Assembly (NCBI RefSeq): GCF_013141715.1
Contig: NZ_WHOA01000099.1
Span: 1 to 64,000, forward strand
Reading direction: 5' to 3'
Length of the DNA: 64,000 nucleotides
DNA from: Paenibacillus phytorum
GTDB lineage: Bacteria; Bacillota; Bacilli; Paenibacillales; NBRC-103111
In this document: positions 43,257 to 52,233 of the stretch, piece by piece
Position numbering within the stretch: position 1 is the stretch's first letter
Layout of the letters: each line of letters starts with the position of its first letter
Notes under the pieces: model-generated
The model's input: only the letters and a program-made list of their open reading frames with translations
Database searches by the model: none
What the model was told of the DNA's origin: nothing
Position numbers and translations under genes: made by a program

Positions 43257-44939
43257 TTACATTTGGACGTTGAACAGGTTGCCGAGTTTATACACCACAT
43301 CATCAGTGTCTGCATTGATGCTTGCAGCTTCGTTGATACTAGAAATGCTTTCGAGGGCTTTGATGTTTGCGTTATAGCCGATCGTATAAATGGGGACTTT
43401 ATAGATTTCGACTAATCCCTTTATGTCCTTGAGAGAATGCCCTTCGTTTGTCTCGCCATCGCTCAAAACAAAAATGATTGGCTTCATATTCGGATTAACA
43501 GCCAATTCGTCTTGAATCATCTTTAGGGCAACAATAATACCGTCAAAGGTTGACGTTCCACCACTCGCCTGGAGGCTATTGACCGCGCCGACGAACATGG
43601 ACTGCTGATTTGTGTCGTACTTCGCGATCGGGAGTTTGATTGTTACACCACTAGAGTAAGAAACTAGGCCGATGCTGTTGTCTTTGCCCAAGTATTTCTG
43701 TCCTTTGATTAAGGACTCTTTGAGGCGATTGAGCGGCGCCCCCGCCATGCTTCCGGAAACATCCGTTACAAATACCGCGACAATTGGTTTGGTGCCATTT
43801 TTCTTTTCTTTCCATACTTTTTGAGCAGAAGCTAGAAGGTTACCGTCAACAGGCGCGAGTTCAGACTTGTAGTCTTCGAGGCCGTTAAAGCCCTTTTCTT
43901 TCGCTGTTTTTTGGTATTTCTCTTGTGTTACGAATTCAGCAAATTTCTTTATTACATCGAGTTTATTCTGTGGCAGGTCCCCTAATGCATAGAGTGGGCT
44001 ATCATGCCTTACGCCAAATGGTGTGAACACATAGCTACCTTTAAGGTCCGCCGCGTTGACATATGTCTGATACTCCAAGACAAACCCGTCTAGAGCGCCA
44101 GACTTGGCAGCGTCACGCATTTGGATTGTTGTGGACGCGGTGAACGGTACATTGGATTGGAATCTCTCGAAGCCTTTAACCGCTTTCTCCCCCAATATGT
44201 TGGAGCTGTCGAAGGTGTTCAGAGCAGTAACGAGAAAGTTCAGGCCAGTAGAGCTGGCGAATGGATCAGTATATCCCATTGCGAACTCGTTATTGGAAAT
44301 CGCTTCTGTGATGGTTTTGACATTCACTGATCCGTACTTCTCTACCAAAGCATCATGTTTTGCTTTTGAAATGACGATCCCCGGCACGTTTCCTACTAAA
44401 CGCTTTGTAATTAGCTGAGTCTTGATGCTATTTGCCTTTACGATTTCTCCCCATAACTCGTTGGATGGAGTGAATGCGTCAGGAATGTATGTACGGGATT
44501 TGATATAGTCCGTCGCAGTACCTGAAGCAATATTTCGTATCTTCACGGAAGCTGGTTTGCCGTTTACTTCAATCTTGGCTTGATTGAACTCCGTTGCCAC
44601 TTCGGTTAACCAACCATCAACACCGGTCCCCGACTTTTCTGTAGAGGAGAAGATCTCTACAAAATTATCCGTTGTGCTTCCCACTGTTATTGGAAACTTC
44701 GAGATATCCGGAAGTGTTTCAGCTACATCAGCCGGATTAAGGTCTATCTGTCCCTTTACTGGCTTATCCGTGGCAATAGAAATATCAGAGTAAAGTTCGG
44801 ATAACCGTTCTCCTGCATTTTCAGCTGCGACCTGAACACTGGATTTCCCAAGATTTGCAGTCAGTTTCACACCTGCATACACAAGTCCGAATACTAAAAC
44901 AATGATAATCCCCGATAGGAAGAAGCTCTTATTTTTCAT
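43257..44939 (-). CDS. Membrane-anchored solute-binding-like / VWA fusion protein
   Basis: A 560-aa protein with an N-terminal membrane anchor (about 7-27, FLSGIIIVLVFGLVYAGV). A periplasmic-binding-type domain follows (about 80-370; PITVGSTTDNFVEIFSSTEKS, VNGKPASVKIRNIASG, EFAMGYTDPFASSTGLNFL). The C-terminal von Willebrand factor A domain (about 385-560) has an intact MIDAS, DVSGSM at about 393, with GGTST and SDGETN. VWA domains bind metal and mediate protein contacts. The fusion suggests a ligand-sensing, assembly-type surface protein. It is encoded between a two-helix membrane protein and TelA with minimal gaps. Confidence 0.87.
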   Translation of the reverse strand: MKNKSFFLSGIIIVLVFGLVYAGVKLTANLGKSSVQVAAENAGERLSELYSDISIATDKPVKGQIDLNPADVAETLPDISKFPITVGSTTDNFVEIFSSTEKSGTGVDGWLTEVATEFNQAKIEVNGKPASVKIRNIASGTATDYIKSRTYIPDAFTPSNELWGEIVKANSIKTQLITKRLVGNVPGIVISKAKHDALVEKYGSVNVKTITEAISNNEFAMGYTDPFASSTGLNFLVTALNTFDSSNILGEKAVKGFERFQSNVPFTASTTIQMRDAAKSGALDGFVLEYQTYVNAADLKGSYVFTPFGVRHDSPLYALGDLPQNKLDVIKKFAEFVTQEKYQKTAKEKGFNGLEDYKSELAPVDGNLLASAQKVWKEKKNGTKPIVAVFVTDVSGSMAGAPLNRLKESLIKGQKYLGKDNSIGLVSYSSGVTIKLPIAKYDTNQQSMFVGAVNSLQASGGTSTFDGIIVALKMIQDELAVNPNMKPIIFVLSDGETNEGHSLKDIKGLVEIYKVPIYTIGYNANIKALESISSINEAASINADTDDVVYKLGNLFNVQM

Positions 44940-44951
44940 CTAAGTCACCTC

Positions 44952-45689
44952 TTATTCCTTATAGTGTTTTGTTTGTTTTATCAACGAGTCTATTTCTTGC
45001 ATGCACGGCATCTGCTCTATGTCAGCGAGTTCTAAACTGTCCAATCGTGAGATTTCCATCAAAAGTTTGTCTATTTTCAACAATATTTCTTCGTTTGTAC
45101 TGAGAGAATCTTTAACGAACGACAGGAACTCGTTATACACCATCGTCTTTTCTGCGATGAGATCTGAAGGTAACCTCGACGATCCCTTGAGCATGACAAT
45201 CTTGTACTCGTTCTCATCGAATACATGCATTCTGCCCAGTATGCTGCGAATGTTGAGATAGAACAAATTCTCGACTTCTTGCGCCACAGAAGTGAATTTC
45301 TTATAAGTGAGTTCATTAGGATCAAACCTTTGATTTAAAAGTCCTGACAGGGTCTCCATTCTTTTTCTAAGGCGCTCGAGCTGTCGAAGGGCTAGCCCAA
45401 TATCGCTCTGCAATGTTTTGACTCCTTTATAATGAGAAAGGGCATCTATATATTCATTGAAAGTCCTGATTTCTTTCACTGGTTTAACTGACGGTAGCTT
45501 GAAGATCAACATGTTGGTCGCGTACGATAGAGCGAGGATACTGGCAAAAATTATTGTCACACCTGAAGCAGTTTCAAGAGCACTACCGCCGATCTCTATC
45601 CCAATAATCCCAGGTGAAAGGACCGCAATATTAAAAACCACTACACCTAAGATGATTACGACAAGTTTTAAATGATTTTTGCTTAGCAA
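44952..45689 (-). CDS. Two-helix membrane protein with cytoplasmic helical domain
   Basis: A 245-aa protein starting at TTG with a GAGGGGGG ribosome site. Two membrane helices (about 8-27 LVVIILGVVVFNIAVLSPG and 38-60) precede a long helical region (about 75-240) with LRQLERLRKRMETLSGLL. This arrangement resembles XpaC-like proteins that are encoded with TelA in Firmicutes, but I do not see a decisive signature. As first gene of the operon it likely forms the membrane scaffold for the VWA protein and TelA. Confidence 0.65.
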   Translation of the reverse strand: MLSKNHLKLVVIILGVVVFNIAVLSPGIIGIEIGGSALETASGVTIIFASILALSYATNMLIFKLPSVKPVKEIRTFNEYIDALSHYKGVKTLQSDIGLALRQLERLRKRMETLSGLLNQRFDPNELTYKKFTSVAQEVENLFYLNIRSILGRMHVFDENEYKIVMLKGSSRLPSDLIAEKTMVYNEFLSFVKDSLSTNEEILLKIDKLLMEISRLDSLELADIEQMPCMQEIDSLIKQTKHYKE

Positions 45690-46465
45690 TTCTTACACCC
45701 CCCTCGTTTCGAATTACGATTAATTTGTTTCACCCGCCTCGATTACTACCTATATATATATATTAGCGGCACGTGCTCACATGATCATTTGGAACCGTTT
45801 TGTGCTGATTATCAACGGTATACCATTCGGACTCATACCATCAATAGCTGCTGCAGAAGTATCCTTGCACGGTGTTAGTTGATAAATATGTTTTGAAGCC
45901 CAAAAATAAATTACAAATAAAGTTTTGAGTCGTTGCTTTGATCAAAAAGGCTGAATTACAAATAAGCTTTGAAGTACTTCTTACAATTTAATAAACCAAC
46001 AAGGAGCAGCTGCCACAGTAAAACTGCTCCTTATTCATTAAACTAAAGTTCCCCGTTAGTTCAGCGGTCTAAAATCATGAGGGTTGCGATTTATCATCGG
46101 TTTAATATTTTTCCCTTGCATTCACTACGCCCATCAACAATGGCTAAAACCAAATGGCACATCTTTTATAAGGAGCATATTGTGCCCGTTATCTTAATCG
46201 CCCAGGCTGTCTTGCGTTCAAGTACTTACCAACCCACCTAAAAATGTATTCGTTCGTTAATCTAACCTACCATCCTCCTCCACCACTCCCACAAAAATAA
46301 TAAACGTTCACCCAATAGAGTGAACGCCTACTAAATTACTTCAAAACTTTATTTGTTACTTCAAAACATTTAAAGTTCTGAAGTGATTGTTTCGTACAAA
46401 AAGGCTAAAATACAATTAAATGGCGAATGTTTCGCTCTAACTTGATTTCACTAAAAGTCTCTTAT
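45690..46465. other. Repeat-rich intergenic scar region
   Basis: This 776-bp gap holds no intact gene. ACAAATAAAGTTTTGA at 45913-45928 is repeated inverted at 46341-46356, and CAAAAAGGCT-type segments occur directly at 45943 and 46397. A hairpin built from AAGGAGCAG and CTGCTCCTT lies at 46001-46032. Plus-strand codons around 46116-46241 (LHSLRPST and IAQAVLRSSTYQPT) weakly resemble the C-terminal boxes of tyrosine recombinases. The whole looks like the decayed remains of one or more mobile elements. Confidence 0.5.
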
Positions 46466-46858
46466 CTATTTTTGCAAAGAAAAGATTTTACGGACTTGCT
46501 CATTTCTCAACCAAAGGCCTCCCCAAACTAACACTGCAAGATAAACGGGAAACAGGATCGTAGAAAAAAGTGGGGCATCTAGACGAACCTGTGTCGCAAT
46601 CACGCCGCCAAAATAACCGGTCAACACCACTGCACCCAAGATCGTTGTACGAGGTAATGCATAAAGAATAGTAGAAAGAAGTCCGAGTATGCCCATCAAA
46701 AAAATATGATGTTCCTGGTAACCAAGCGATACGGTAGAATCAACAACAAACGCAGGTTTAAATAATTTCATGATACTATCAAGCAGCATAAACAAAATGG
46801 CTATTCCGCTCATCACTCTTGCCGTCCATAGTCGGCCTTTAGAAATTGTTCTTGTCAT
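46466..46858 (-). CDS. DoxX-like small membrane protein
   Basis: A 130-aa protein with four predicted membrane helices (RVMSGIAILFMLLDSIMKL; HHIFLMGILGLLSTILYALP; ILGAVVLTGYFGGVIATQV; ILFPVYLAVLVWGGLWL). The pattern, with FMLLDSIMKLFKP and GYFGGVIATQ, is that of DoxX-family proteins, several of which act in redox stress or as small quinone-linked partners. It probably forms its own transcription unit; the VOC gene lies 137 bp downstream-facing on the same strand. Confidence 0.75.
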   Translation of the reverse strand: MTRTISKGRLWTARVMSGIAILFMLLDSIMKLFKPAFVVDSTVSLGYQEHHIFLMGILGLLSTILYALPRTTILGAVVLTGYFGGVIATQVRLDAPLFSTILFPVYLAVLVWGGLWLRNEQVRKIFSLQK

Positions 46859-46995
46859 CGTCCATCTCTCCTTTTAACTGACTCCCTATTGATTACAAAA
46901 ATATAGAAACACAAATGAATGATACTTATTTCTTTTAGCACGCCTGTTGAATAGCCACTTTTCCAGCGTGACCCTCGAACATACCTTCCGCAAAC

Positions 46996-47391
46996 TTACT
47001 GTTTGGTAATCATCCACGTGACACCGAATTTATCTACGACTTCTCCATAATAAGCACCCCATGGCTGAAGAGCGAGAGGATATATGCTTTCACCGCCCTC
47101 GCTTAGCTTGGCATATGCCGTTCTGGCTTCTGACACATCGTCATAGTTCAAAGCAAGACTGATGCTGCGGTTATACGAAACCGGCTCGAATGAATCGGAA
47201 ATCATTAACGTACTCGTACCAGCCACTGTCAAAGCCAAATGCATGACTTTATCCTTCATCGCCTCGGGTGTTCTCGGCGTCTCACCGAATGTGGTGAGAA
47301 ACTGAATTTCGCCACCGAGTGACTCGACGTAAAAATTCGCCTGACCTCTTGCATCCCCCGACATCAAATAAGAGTGAATTTGTGCTCCCAT
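46996..47391 (-). CDS. VOC superfamily (PhnB/glyoxalase-like) protein
   Basis: A 131-aa protein with the beta-alpha-beta-beta-beta repeat of PhnB-like VOC proteins: IHSYLMSGDARGQANFYVESLGGEI at the start (typically the FY motif after the first helix), MHLALTVAGTSTLMISDS, and WGAYYGEVVDKFGVTWMI near the end. Members may bind a metal and act as dioxygenases, lyases or drug-binding proteins, but many have no known reaction. The His of the first metal site is visible in IHSY and the Glu in YGEVVD. Confidence 0.8.
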   Translation of the reverse strand: MGAQIHSYLMSGDARGQANFYVESLGGEIQFLTTFGETPRTPEAMKDKVMHLALTVAGTSTLMISDSFEPVSYNRSISLALNYDDVSEARTAYAKLSEGGESIYPLALQPWGAYYGEVVDKFGVTWMITKQ

Positions 47392-47867
47392 AAAAGTTCA
47401 ACAACCTTTCCACTTGAATTTGTCCTTCTATGAATACGACGAGTGAACAATGGTGAAATCGACAAAGGAATTAACTATTTTTTTATATTGTTTTTTAGCT
47501 TGTAAATTGGTTACGAAATGTATCTTCTTTGTGATGCCAAACCAAGCATAACTGCCAGTTAGCGGTCAGCACACATTAAAATTTATTACAATTAATTTTC
47601 CTTTCGAAATAAAATACTCAACTTCTTAGACAACACCATAACGTAAAATGTTTCCATTACGCTTAATGCACTTTTGTTGTAACTTTTCCTGCCCGATAGT
47701 TGAATAGGAACCAAAAAGAAGCCGCCTCAAGGCAGCTCCTCTTCCGCTATCGTTCTACATTAGAGTTTAACAACTTTATATTTTAAAAAATAGCCACTTT
47801 AATTTTGCCTGATGCATCACTAAGTTACAGTGCCAGACTGGTTTTCCATTTACCACATGCTACTAAC
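47392..47867. other. Intergenic region with degenerate hairpin repeat
   Basis: No gene was recognised. At about 47715-47750 a degenerate AGCCGCC-TCAA-GGCAGCT hairpin resembles, in part, the hairpin repeats at 46001-46032 and 49403-49428. The rest is AT-rich and unremarkable. Confidence 0.4.
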
Positions 47868-49070
47868 TTAAGCTGCTCCATGTGGGCTTTTTCTTACCAG
47901 AAAGAAGTAAGCCAACATCGCTGCGGTGCTCGTCAATAAAATAATTACGCCCAGCGGAACGGCAGTGTCTTCACCCGCGATGCCGACTAGTGGAGAGACG
48001 ACCGCTCCAAGCAAGAAGGGAATGACACCAAGTAGCGCAGCTGCGCTGCCCGCCATATGACCCTGGCTCTCCATTGCAAGCGGGAATGCCGCCGTTGATG
48101 TAATGCCGATTGCCGCTACGAAGAAAAACAGCGGAATCACCAATGCGAAAAGCGGTCCATGAGCGATGGCCACCACTAAGACAGTGACGCTTGCCAAACA
48201 GGCAAGCCATAGGCCGAACAACAGAAATGCGTGTTCGGATACGCGATGCGACATCCGCCCGACCAGTTGGGAGCCGATGATCAGGCTGATGCCGTTCGAT
48301 CCGAACAAAAGAGCGAAGACGGTCGGCGAGGCCCCGTAAATATTTTGATAAATAAAGGGCGTTCCCGAAACATACGCGAAGACCCCCGCGATCATAATGC
48401 CCTGTGCCAGCATGTAGCCGACAAACTGGCGATCTCGCAAGAGCGATCCGTAGTTCCGCAGCTGCTGCACGAAATTGCTGGGCCTGCGGCGATCAGATGG
48501 CAGAGTCTCCTGTAGCCTCCATTTTGTCATCATCAAGAGGTAGATTCCCAGCAGTGCGAGCGCTATAAATACGCCAATCCAAGCAGTGAAAGAAAGAATC
48601 CCACTACCGGTAACCGGTGCCACGAGCGGACCCAAATTACCGACAAGTAAGAGCAGCGAGAAAAATTTTGTGAGCTCGTTACCGCTGTACAGGTCGCGTG
48701 CGATCGCGCGTGAAATGACAATGCCCGCCGCAGCGACAAAACCTTGCACGAACCGGAATGCGATCAACAGCCCGATATTTGGCGAGAATGCGCAAGCTAA
48801 CGAGGCGACGACATAAACTGCCATGGAGATTAGCAGCGGGTTGCGTCTACCATAGACGTCACTCAGCGAACCCATGACGAGCTGACCGATGCCGAGTCCG
48901 AGTAAACAAGCGGTCAAGCTGAGCTGCACTAGCGAAGCCGTCGTATCGAATTGCTTCACAATCTCCGGGAACGCCGGTAAATACATATCGATAGTAAAAG
49001 GCCCGAGTGTCGAAAATAAACCGAGCAGCAAAGCTAGCCTAACCACATGCTGATTGTTCTTGTTGGTCAT
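47868..49070 (-). CDS. Bcr/CflA-type multidrug MFS exporter
   Basis: A 400-aa transporter with 12 predicted helices. Conserved Bcr/CflA features are LGPFTIDMYLPAFPEI near the N-terminus, motif A GSLSDVYGRRNPLL (about 68-81), LRFVQGF-like RFVQGFVAAAGIVISRAIARD, and a proline/glycine-rich fifth helix (LVGNLGPLVAPVTGSGIL). The family exports drugs such as bicyclomycin, or sulfonamides and Cys-type metabolites, by proton antiport; the substrate here is unknown. The protein is full length. It appears monocistronic. Confidence 0.9.
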   Translation of the reverse strand: MTNKNNQHVVRLALLLGLFSTLGPFTIDMYLPAFPEIVKQFDTTASLVQLSLTACLLGLGIGQLVMGSLSDVYGRRNPLLISMAVYVVASLACAFSPNIGLLIAFRFVQGFVAAAGIVISRAIARDLYSGNELTKFFSLLLLVGNLGPLVAPVTGSGILSFTAWIGVFIALALLGIYLLMMTKWRLQETLPSDRRRPSNFVQQLRNYGSLLRDRQFVGYMLAQGIMIAGVFAYVSGTPFIYQNIYGASPTVFALLFGSNGISLIIGSQLVGRMSHRVSEHAFLLFGLWLACLASVTVLVVAIAHGPLFALVIPLFFFVAAIGITSTAAFPLAMESQGHMAGSAAALLGVIPFLLGAVVSPLVGIAGEDTAVPLGVIILLTSTAAMLAYFFLVRKSPHGAA

Positions 49071-49583
49071 AATAAAGAGAATCTCCTATTCTTCATTCCA
49101 TATCCAAGACTCTTAATCTCTATTTATCGTTTTCGATTTTTCACAAGATCCGGAAGCAGGCTTGTACGTTTCGAAGCAGAGAGTCTACTTTTCATCCTAT
49201 CACAACTGTACTGATTCCGACAACAGATTAAATGTGCGAGCTGAATCTTAATATACGTTTATCCGCATCATTCATAAATCTTTTAAATTTCATACAAAAA
49301 CCTCCGAATTTTTCTCGTACCACTTGTGACGATATTTTTCCAGAGACTGCTGTGATCCTCATTTTGATAAGCAAATCTGCCCGTTCGTTAATGAAATCAA
49401 AAAAGGAGCTGCTTCAAAACAGCTCCTTCACTAAAGTTTCTCGTTCGTGTATTTTGAAAAAAAGAATTAACCCCCCACTTGAAGATAACTGTCCGTTACT
49501 TAAATGAAACCATCCATATATGCCCATAAAAATAAAAAAACGCTCTGCTAAACGCGGATCTCTGTTTAGCTTTGCCTTTGTGG
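49071..49583. other. Intergenic region with hairpin repeat
   Basis: At 49403-49428 AAGGAGCTG and CAGCTCCTT form a hairpin, followed by CACTAAAGTTTCTCGTT. The same arrangement occurs at 46001-46060. A plus-strand ORF spanning it has no ribosome site and no family match. The hairpin may also terminate the SMR operon ending at 49584. Confidence 0.45.
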
Positions 49584-49898
49584 TTAAGAAATTAACTTCA
49601 AACCAACCGCAGCGCTTAATACCATTGCGATGAACATAATCCGCTTCCAATCACTGGATTCGCCATAGTACAGCATCCCGACGACTGCGCCGCCAACTGT
49701 ACCGATCCCTGTCCAGACCGCATAAGAAGTGCCCATCGGCAGGCTTTTCATCGCTTGGCTCAGAAGCGCGAAACTCATGACTATGCCTACTATGAAAATA
49801 CTAAAGGAGCGGATGGTTTTCGCTTTATTTATTTGGTTCATGCCCACGACGCCTACGACCTCGAACATCCCGGCAAACATGAGGAAAATCCAACCCAT
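49584..49898 (-). CDS. Small multidrug resistance (SMR) exporter subunit
   Basis: A 104-aa protein with four membrane helices. The membrane-embedded Glu of the SMR family lies in FAGMFEVVGVVGMNQI (about residue 13), and the third-helix GTVGGAVVGMLYYGE segment is present. It overlaps by one base with the preceding SMR gene. Paired SMR proteins (YkkC/YkkD, EbrA/EbrB type) form asymmetric heterodimers that expel cationic compounds or guanidinium using protons. The TetR gene upstream in the same operon is the likely regulator. Confidence 0.9.
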   Translation of the reverse strand: MGWIFLMFAGMFEVVGVVGMNQINKAKTIRSFSIFIVGIVMSFALLSQAMKSLPMGTSYAVWTGIGTVGGAVVGMLYYGESSDWKRIMFIAMVLSAAVGLKLIS

Positions 49899-50239
49899 TA
49901 GACTGCAGCTCCTTTCTTATCTTGCTCTTTTGTCACAAATTTGAGTCCAAATACCCCGGATAAAAGCAGCAAAATAAGGATTACTTTAAGAAACCTGAAC
50001 GGCTCTCCGAACAGCAGCATTTCCACCAATACGGTGCCGGCTGTCCCCATTCCTGTGAAGACAGCATACACGGTCCCCACAGGAAGTTTGGTAGACGCGC
50101 TAATAATTAGATGAAAAGAGATATACATCGCAATGATCGTGCCTATCCACATCATCATCGTATCCGCATGTTTTAAACCCGTAACCCATATCACTTCAAA
50201 AAAAGCGCCGATAAATATATAAATCCAATTACGATTCAT
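49898..50239 (-). CDS. Small multidrug resistance (SMR) exporter subunit
   Basis: A 113-aa protein with four helices. The essential Glu is in IGAFFEVIWVTGLKHAD (about residue 14), and KLPVGTVYAVFTGMGTAGTVLVEMLL gives the second and third helix pattern. It is the partner of the downstream SMR protein. The second half ends with a Lys-rich tail. No riboswitch-like structure is visible before it; control is more likely by the TetR protein encoded 22 bases upstream. Confidence 0.9.
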   Translation of the reverse strand: MNRNWIYIFIGAFFEVIWVTGLKHADTMMMWIGTIIAMYISFHLIISASTKLPVGTVYAVFTGMGTAGTVLVEMLLFGEPFRFLKVILILLLLSGVFGLKFVTKEQDKKGAAV

Positions 50240-50260
50240 GTGTATGATCCTCCTGCTGTA

Positions 50261-50839
50261 TTACGATTTGATGCCACGCCAGTATACGAACCAGGAAGCT
50301 TCAATCCTTTTAAGCGACTTTTCAGCTCCACCAAATAACAACTCTACAAACATGCCATCCAGTACAGCAAGGAAAGCAACTGCCGCCATTTCACTGCTGA
50401 CATCTGCATGAATTCTACCTGCTGCTATCGCTTGATCGAACAAAGGAATTAACATCGTTTCAAGTTTATCTAAATAGTTATAGCCTTGTTTGACAATCTC
50501 ATCGTAGAGATGGGAAGGCGGGAAAAAGGCAACTCGCAAGAAAAATTTGGTGTTATCATCCTGTTCGTAGCAATCTTTATATTGGATAAGAAAGCCATAA
50601 AGAAGCTGATCAATCGAAAGATGCTTATGGTGATCAAGATACTCGACAACAAAATTCAATTCCTTTGCTAGCACATCGTCAAACAGATCAAGAAAAAGTT
50701 CATCTTTCCCCTTGAAATGTGTATAAATGGATTGTTTTTTGATTCCTACCTCCGCAGCAATATCTGCAAGTGACGCACCTTCATATCCGTTTTTGGCAAA
50801 CTGAGTGAGGGCTACCTCTTTGATTCGAGTTGCAGTCAT
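50261..50839 (-). CDS. TetR-family regulator of the SMR operon
   Basis: About 192 aa. An N-terminal TetR helix-turn-helix (LTQFAKNGYEGASLADIAAEVGIKKQSIYTHFKGKDELF region, seen in IAAEVGIKKQSIYTHF) precedes a ligand-binding helical domain. The ATG at 50839 is preferred because GGAAGG lies nine bases upstream; an ATG at 50848 is too close to it. A perfect 10-bp palindrome CGAACGTTCG sits at 50854-50863, just upstream, a likely operator for autoregulation of the TetR-SMR-SMR operon. Confidence 0.88.
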   Translation of the reverse strand: MTATRIKEVALTQFAKNGYEGASLADIAAEVGIKKQSIYTHFKGKDELFLDLFDDVLAKELNFVVEYLDHHKHLSIDQLLYGFLIQYKDCYEQDDNTKFFLRVAFFPPSHLYDEIVKQGYNYLDKLETMLIPLFDQAIAAGRIHADVSSEMAAVAFLAVLDGMFVELLFGGAEKSLKRIEASWFVYWRGIKS

Positions 50840-50853
50840 TGGATCCATCCTTC

Positions 50854-50863
50854 CGAACGTTCG
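50854..50863. promoter_or_regulatory. Palindromic operator of the TetR-SMR operon
   Basis: CGAACGTTCG is a perfect palindrome in the 5' leader, immediately before the ribosome binding site of the TetR gene. Confidence 0.5.
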
Positions 50864-50982
50864 TCAGGAAGATTGTATCACGTTCTCCGTCTTGGGGCAA
50901 CAACAGAAAAAGATTGCCAACCACCTAGCCAGAATGGCAGGATAGTAGGCAATCTTATTTTGCTTAGATGTTTCAATTTATA

Positions 50983-52233
50983 TTAGCTTTGATAGCCGGT
51001 CTCTTCATTTCTATTCCCAACTTTAACAGTAACATCTTTCGTTTGACCATCACGAGAGATTGTTATTTTCAGTTCGTCTCCCACGGCCGCGGCTTGCACA
51101 GCTTTTGTGATGTCATCCGTACTTGAAATGACTGTGCCATTCACATTTAAAATAACGTCATATTGACGAATGCCCGCTGCAAAAGCTGGCGTGCCTTGCT
51201 GCACTTCAGCAACTATCGCACCTTTTGTGCTGTTAATTTTTAAGTCTTCTAGCATATCATCCGAAATATTTTGTAGAGCTACGCCGATGTATGGTGCTGG
51301 CTCTTTGGGAATCGTTTCGTTATTTTTCAGTTTATCTACAACAGAACTAATCGTACTTGCGGGAATTGCAAATCCCATTCCTTGCGCTTCAGCGTTTACA
51401 GCTGTGTTGATACCGATCACTTCACCATTCAAATTCAAAAGTGGACCGCCGGAGTTACCTGGATTAATCGCTGTGTCAGTTTGCAGCAAATGTTTGTAAT
51501 TTCGAGTACCCTGCTCATCATCGATGCTGATCGTGCGCTCTTTGGCGCTTAAAACGCCCGTAGTTACGGAGTAATCGAAGTCATACGGGTTACCGATCGC
51601 AACAAGCCAATCCCCCACTTGCGTAGTGTCGGAGTTGCCTAATTTCAGGGAAGGGAAAGCTTTATCCCCTTGAATTTTGAGCACAGCCAAGTCTAGATCA
51701 TAACTGCTTCCAAGAAGCTTTGCCGTAAATGGTGTGTCATAACCTTGCACGTAGACATCGATTTCGTCTGCGCCATTAATAACATGTTCATTCGTTAAAA
51801 TATAACCACTCGAGTCGAAAACGAAGCCTGATCCAATCCCATTTTCAATGGTATCTCCGCTTTCGGTACCTTGCCCCAGTGTGTTTCTTCTATTCTGCCC
51901 ATTATTCGTCTGTTTTACTTTCGTCTCTATTTTGACAATGGCTGGACTCGCCGTTTGGACAATGGCTGAGACACTGTTCGTCCCCGTTGGGGTTAATGAT
52001 GCCGTTTGGACATTCGCTGCCACCGAGTTGGCTGCACCTGCAGCGACGCCTGATTGAACAGGCCCGGCATCATAGCCAAACAAATTCATCTTATCCGACG
52101 TAAACATCAACCCACCGACAACGACTGCACCAGCCATAAAAGCTGCAAACATAGATCTAAATTTGCTGCTCCCCGTCTTGTTTTTAACCTTTATATCATT
52201 TAAGTTAATCATTTTTTTCATATCTTCATTCAT
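50983..52233 (-). CDS. HtrA/DegP-type membrane serine protease
   Basis: A 416-aa quality-control protease. An N-terminal membrane anchor (about 25-45) is followed by a Ser/Thr/Gln-rich linker. The trypsin-like domain (about 120-300) carries the catalytic triad: His in LTNEHVING, Asp in SSYDLDLAVLKIQ and Ser in INPGNSGGPLLN. A C-terminal PDZ domain (about 315-410) reads PYIGVALQNISDDM, TPAFAAGIRQYDVIL and AVGDELKITISRDG. It degrades misfolded proteins outside the membrane. It appears monocistronic, and a long AT-rich leader suggests stress control, for example by a CssRS-like system, although no box was identified. Confidence 0.93.
   Translation of the reverse strand: MNEDMKKMINLNDIKVKNKTGSSKFRSMFAAFMAGAVVVGGLMFTSDKMNLFGYDAGPVQSGVAAGAANSVAANVQTASLTPTGTNSVSAIVQTASPAIVKIETKVKQTNNGQNRRNTLGQGTESGDTIENGIGSGFVFDSSGYILTNEHVINGADEIDVYVQGYDTPFTAKLLGSSYDLDLAVLKIQGDKAFPSLKLGNSDTTQVGDWLVAIGNPYDFDYSVTTGVLSAKERTISIDDEQGTRNYKHLLQTDTAINPGNSGGPLLNLNGEVIGINTAVNAEAQGMGFAIPASTISSVVDKLKNNETIPKEPAPYIGVALQNISDDMLEDLKINSTKGAIVAEVQQGTPAFAAGIRQYDVILNVNGTVISSTDDITKAVQAAAVGDELKITISRDGQTKDVTVKVGNRNEETGYQS

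Noticed and set aside
48231..48816. Antisense ORFs within the Bcr/CflA gene
   Set aside because: No ribosome sites, no family; the exporter on the minus strand is full length.
49898..50300. Guanidine (ykkC) riboswitch before the SMR genes
   Set aside because: The SMR genes follow a TetR gene by 22 bases, leaving no room for the aptamer, and no matching structure was seen upstream.
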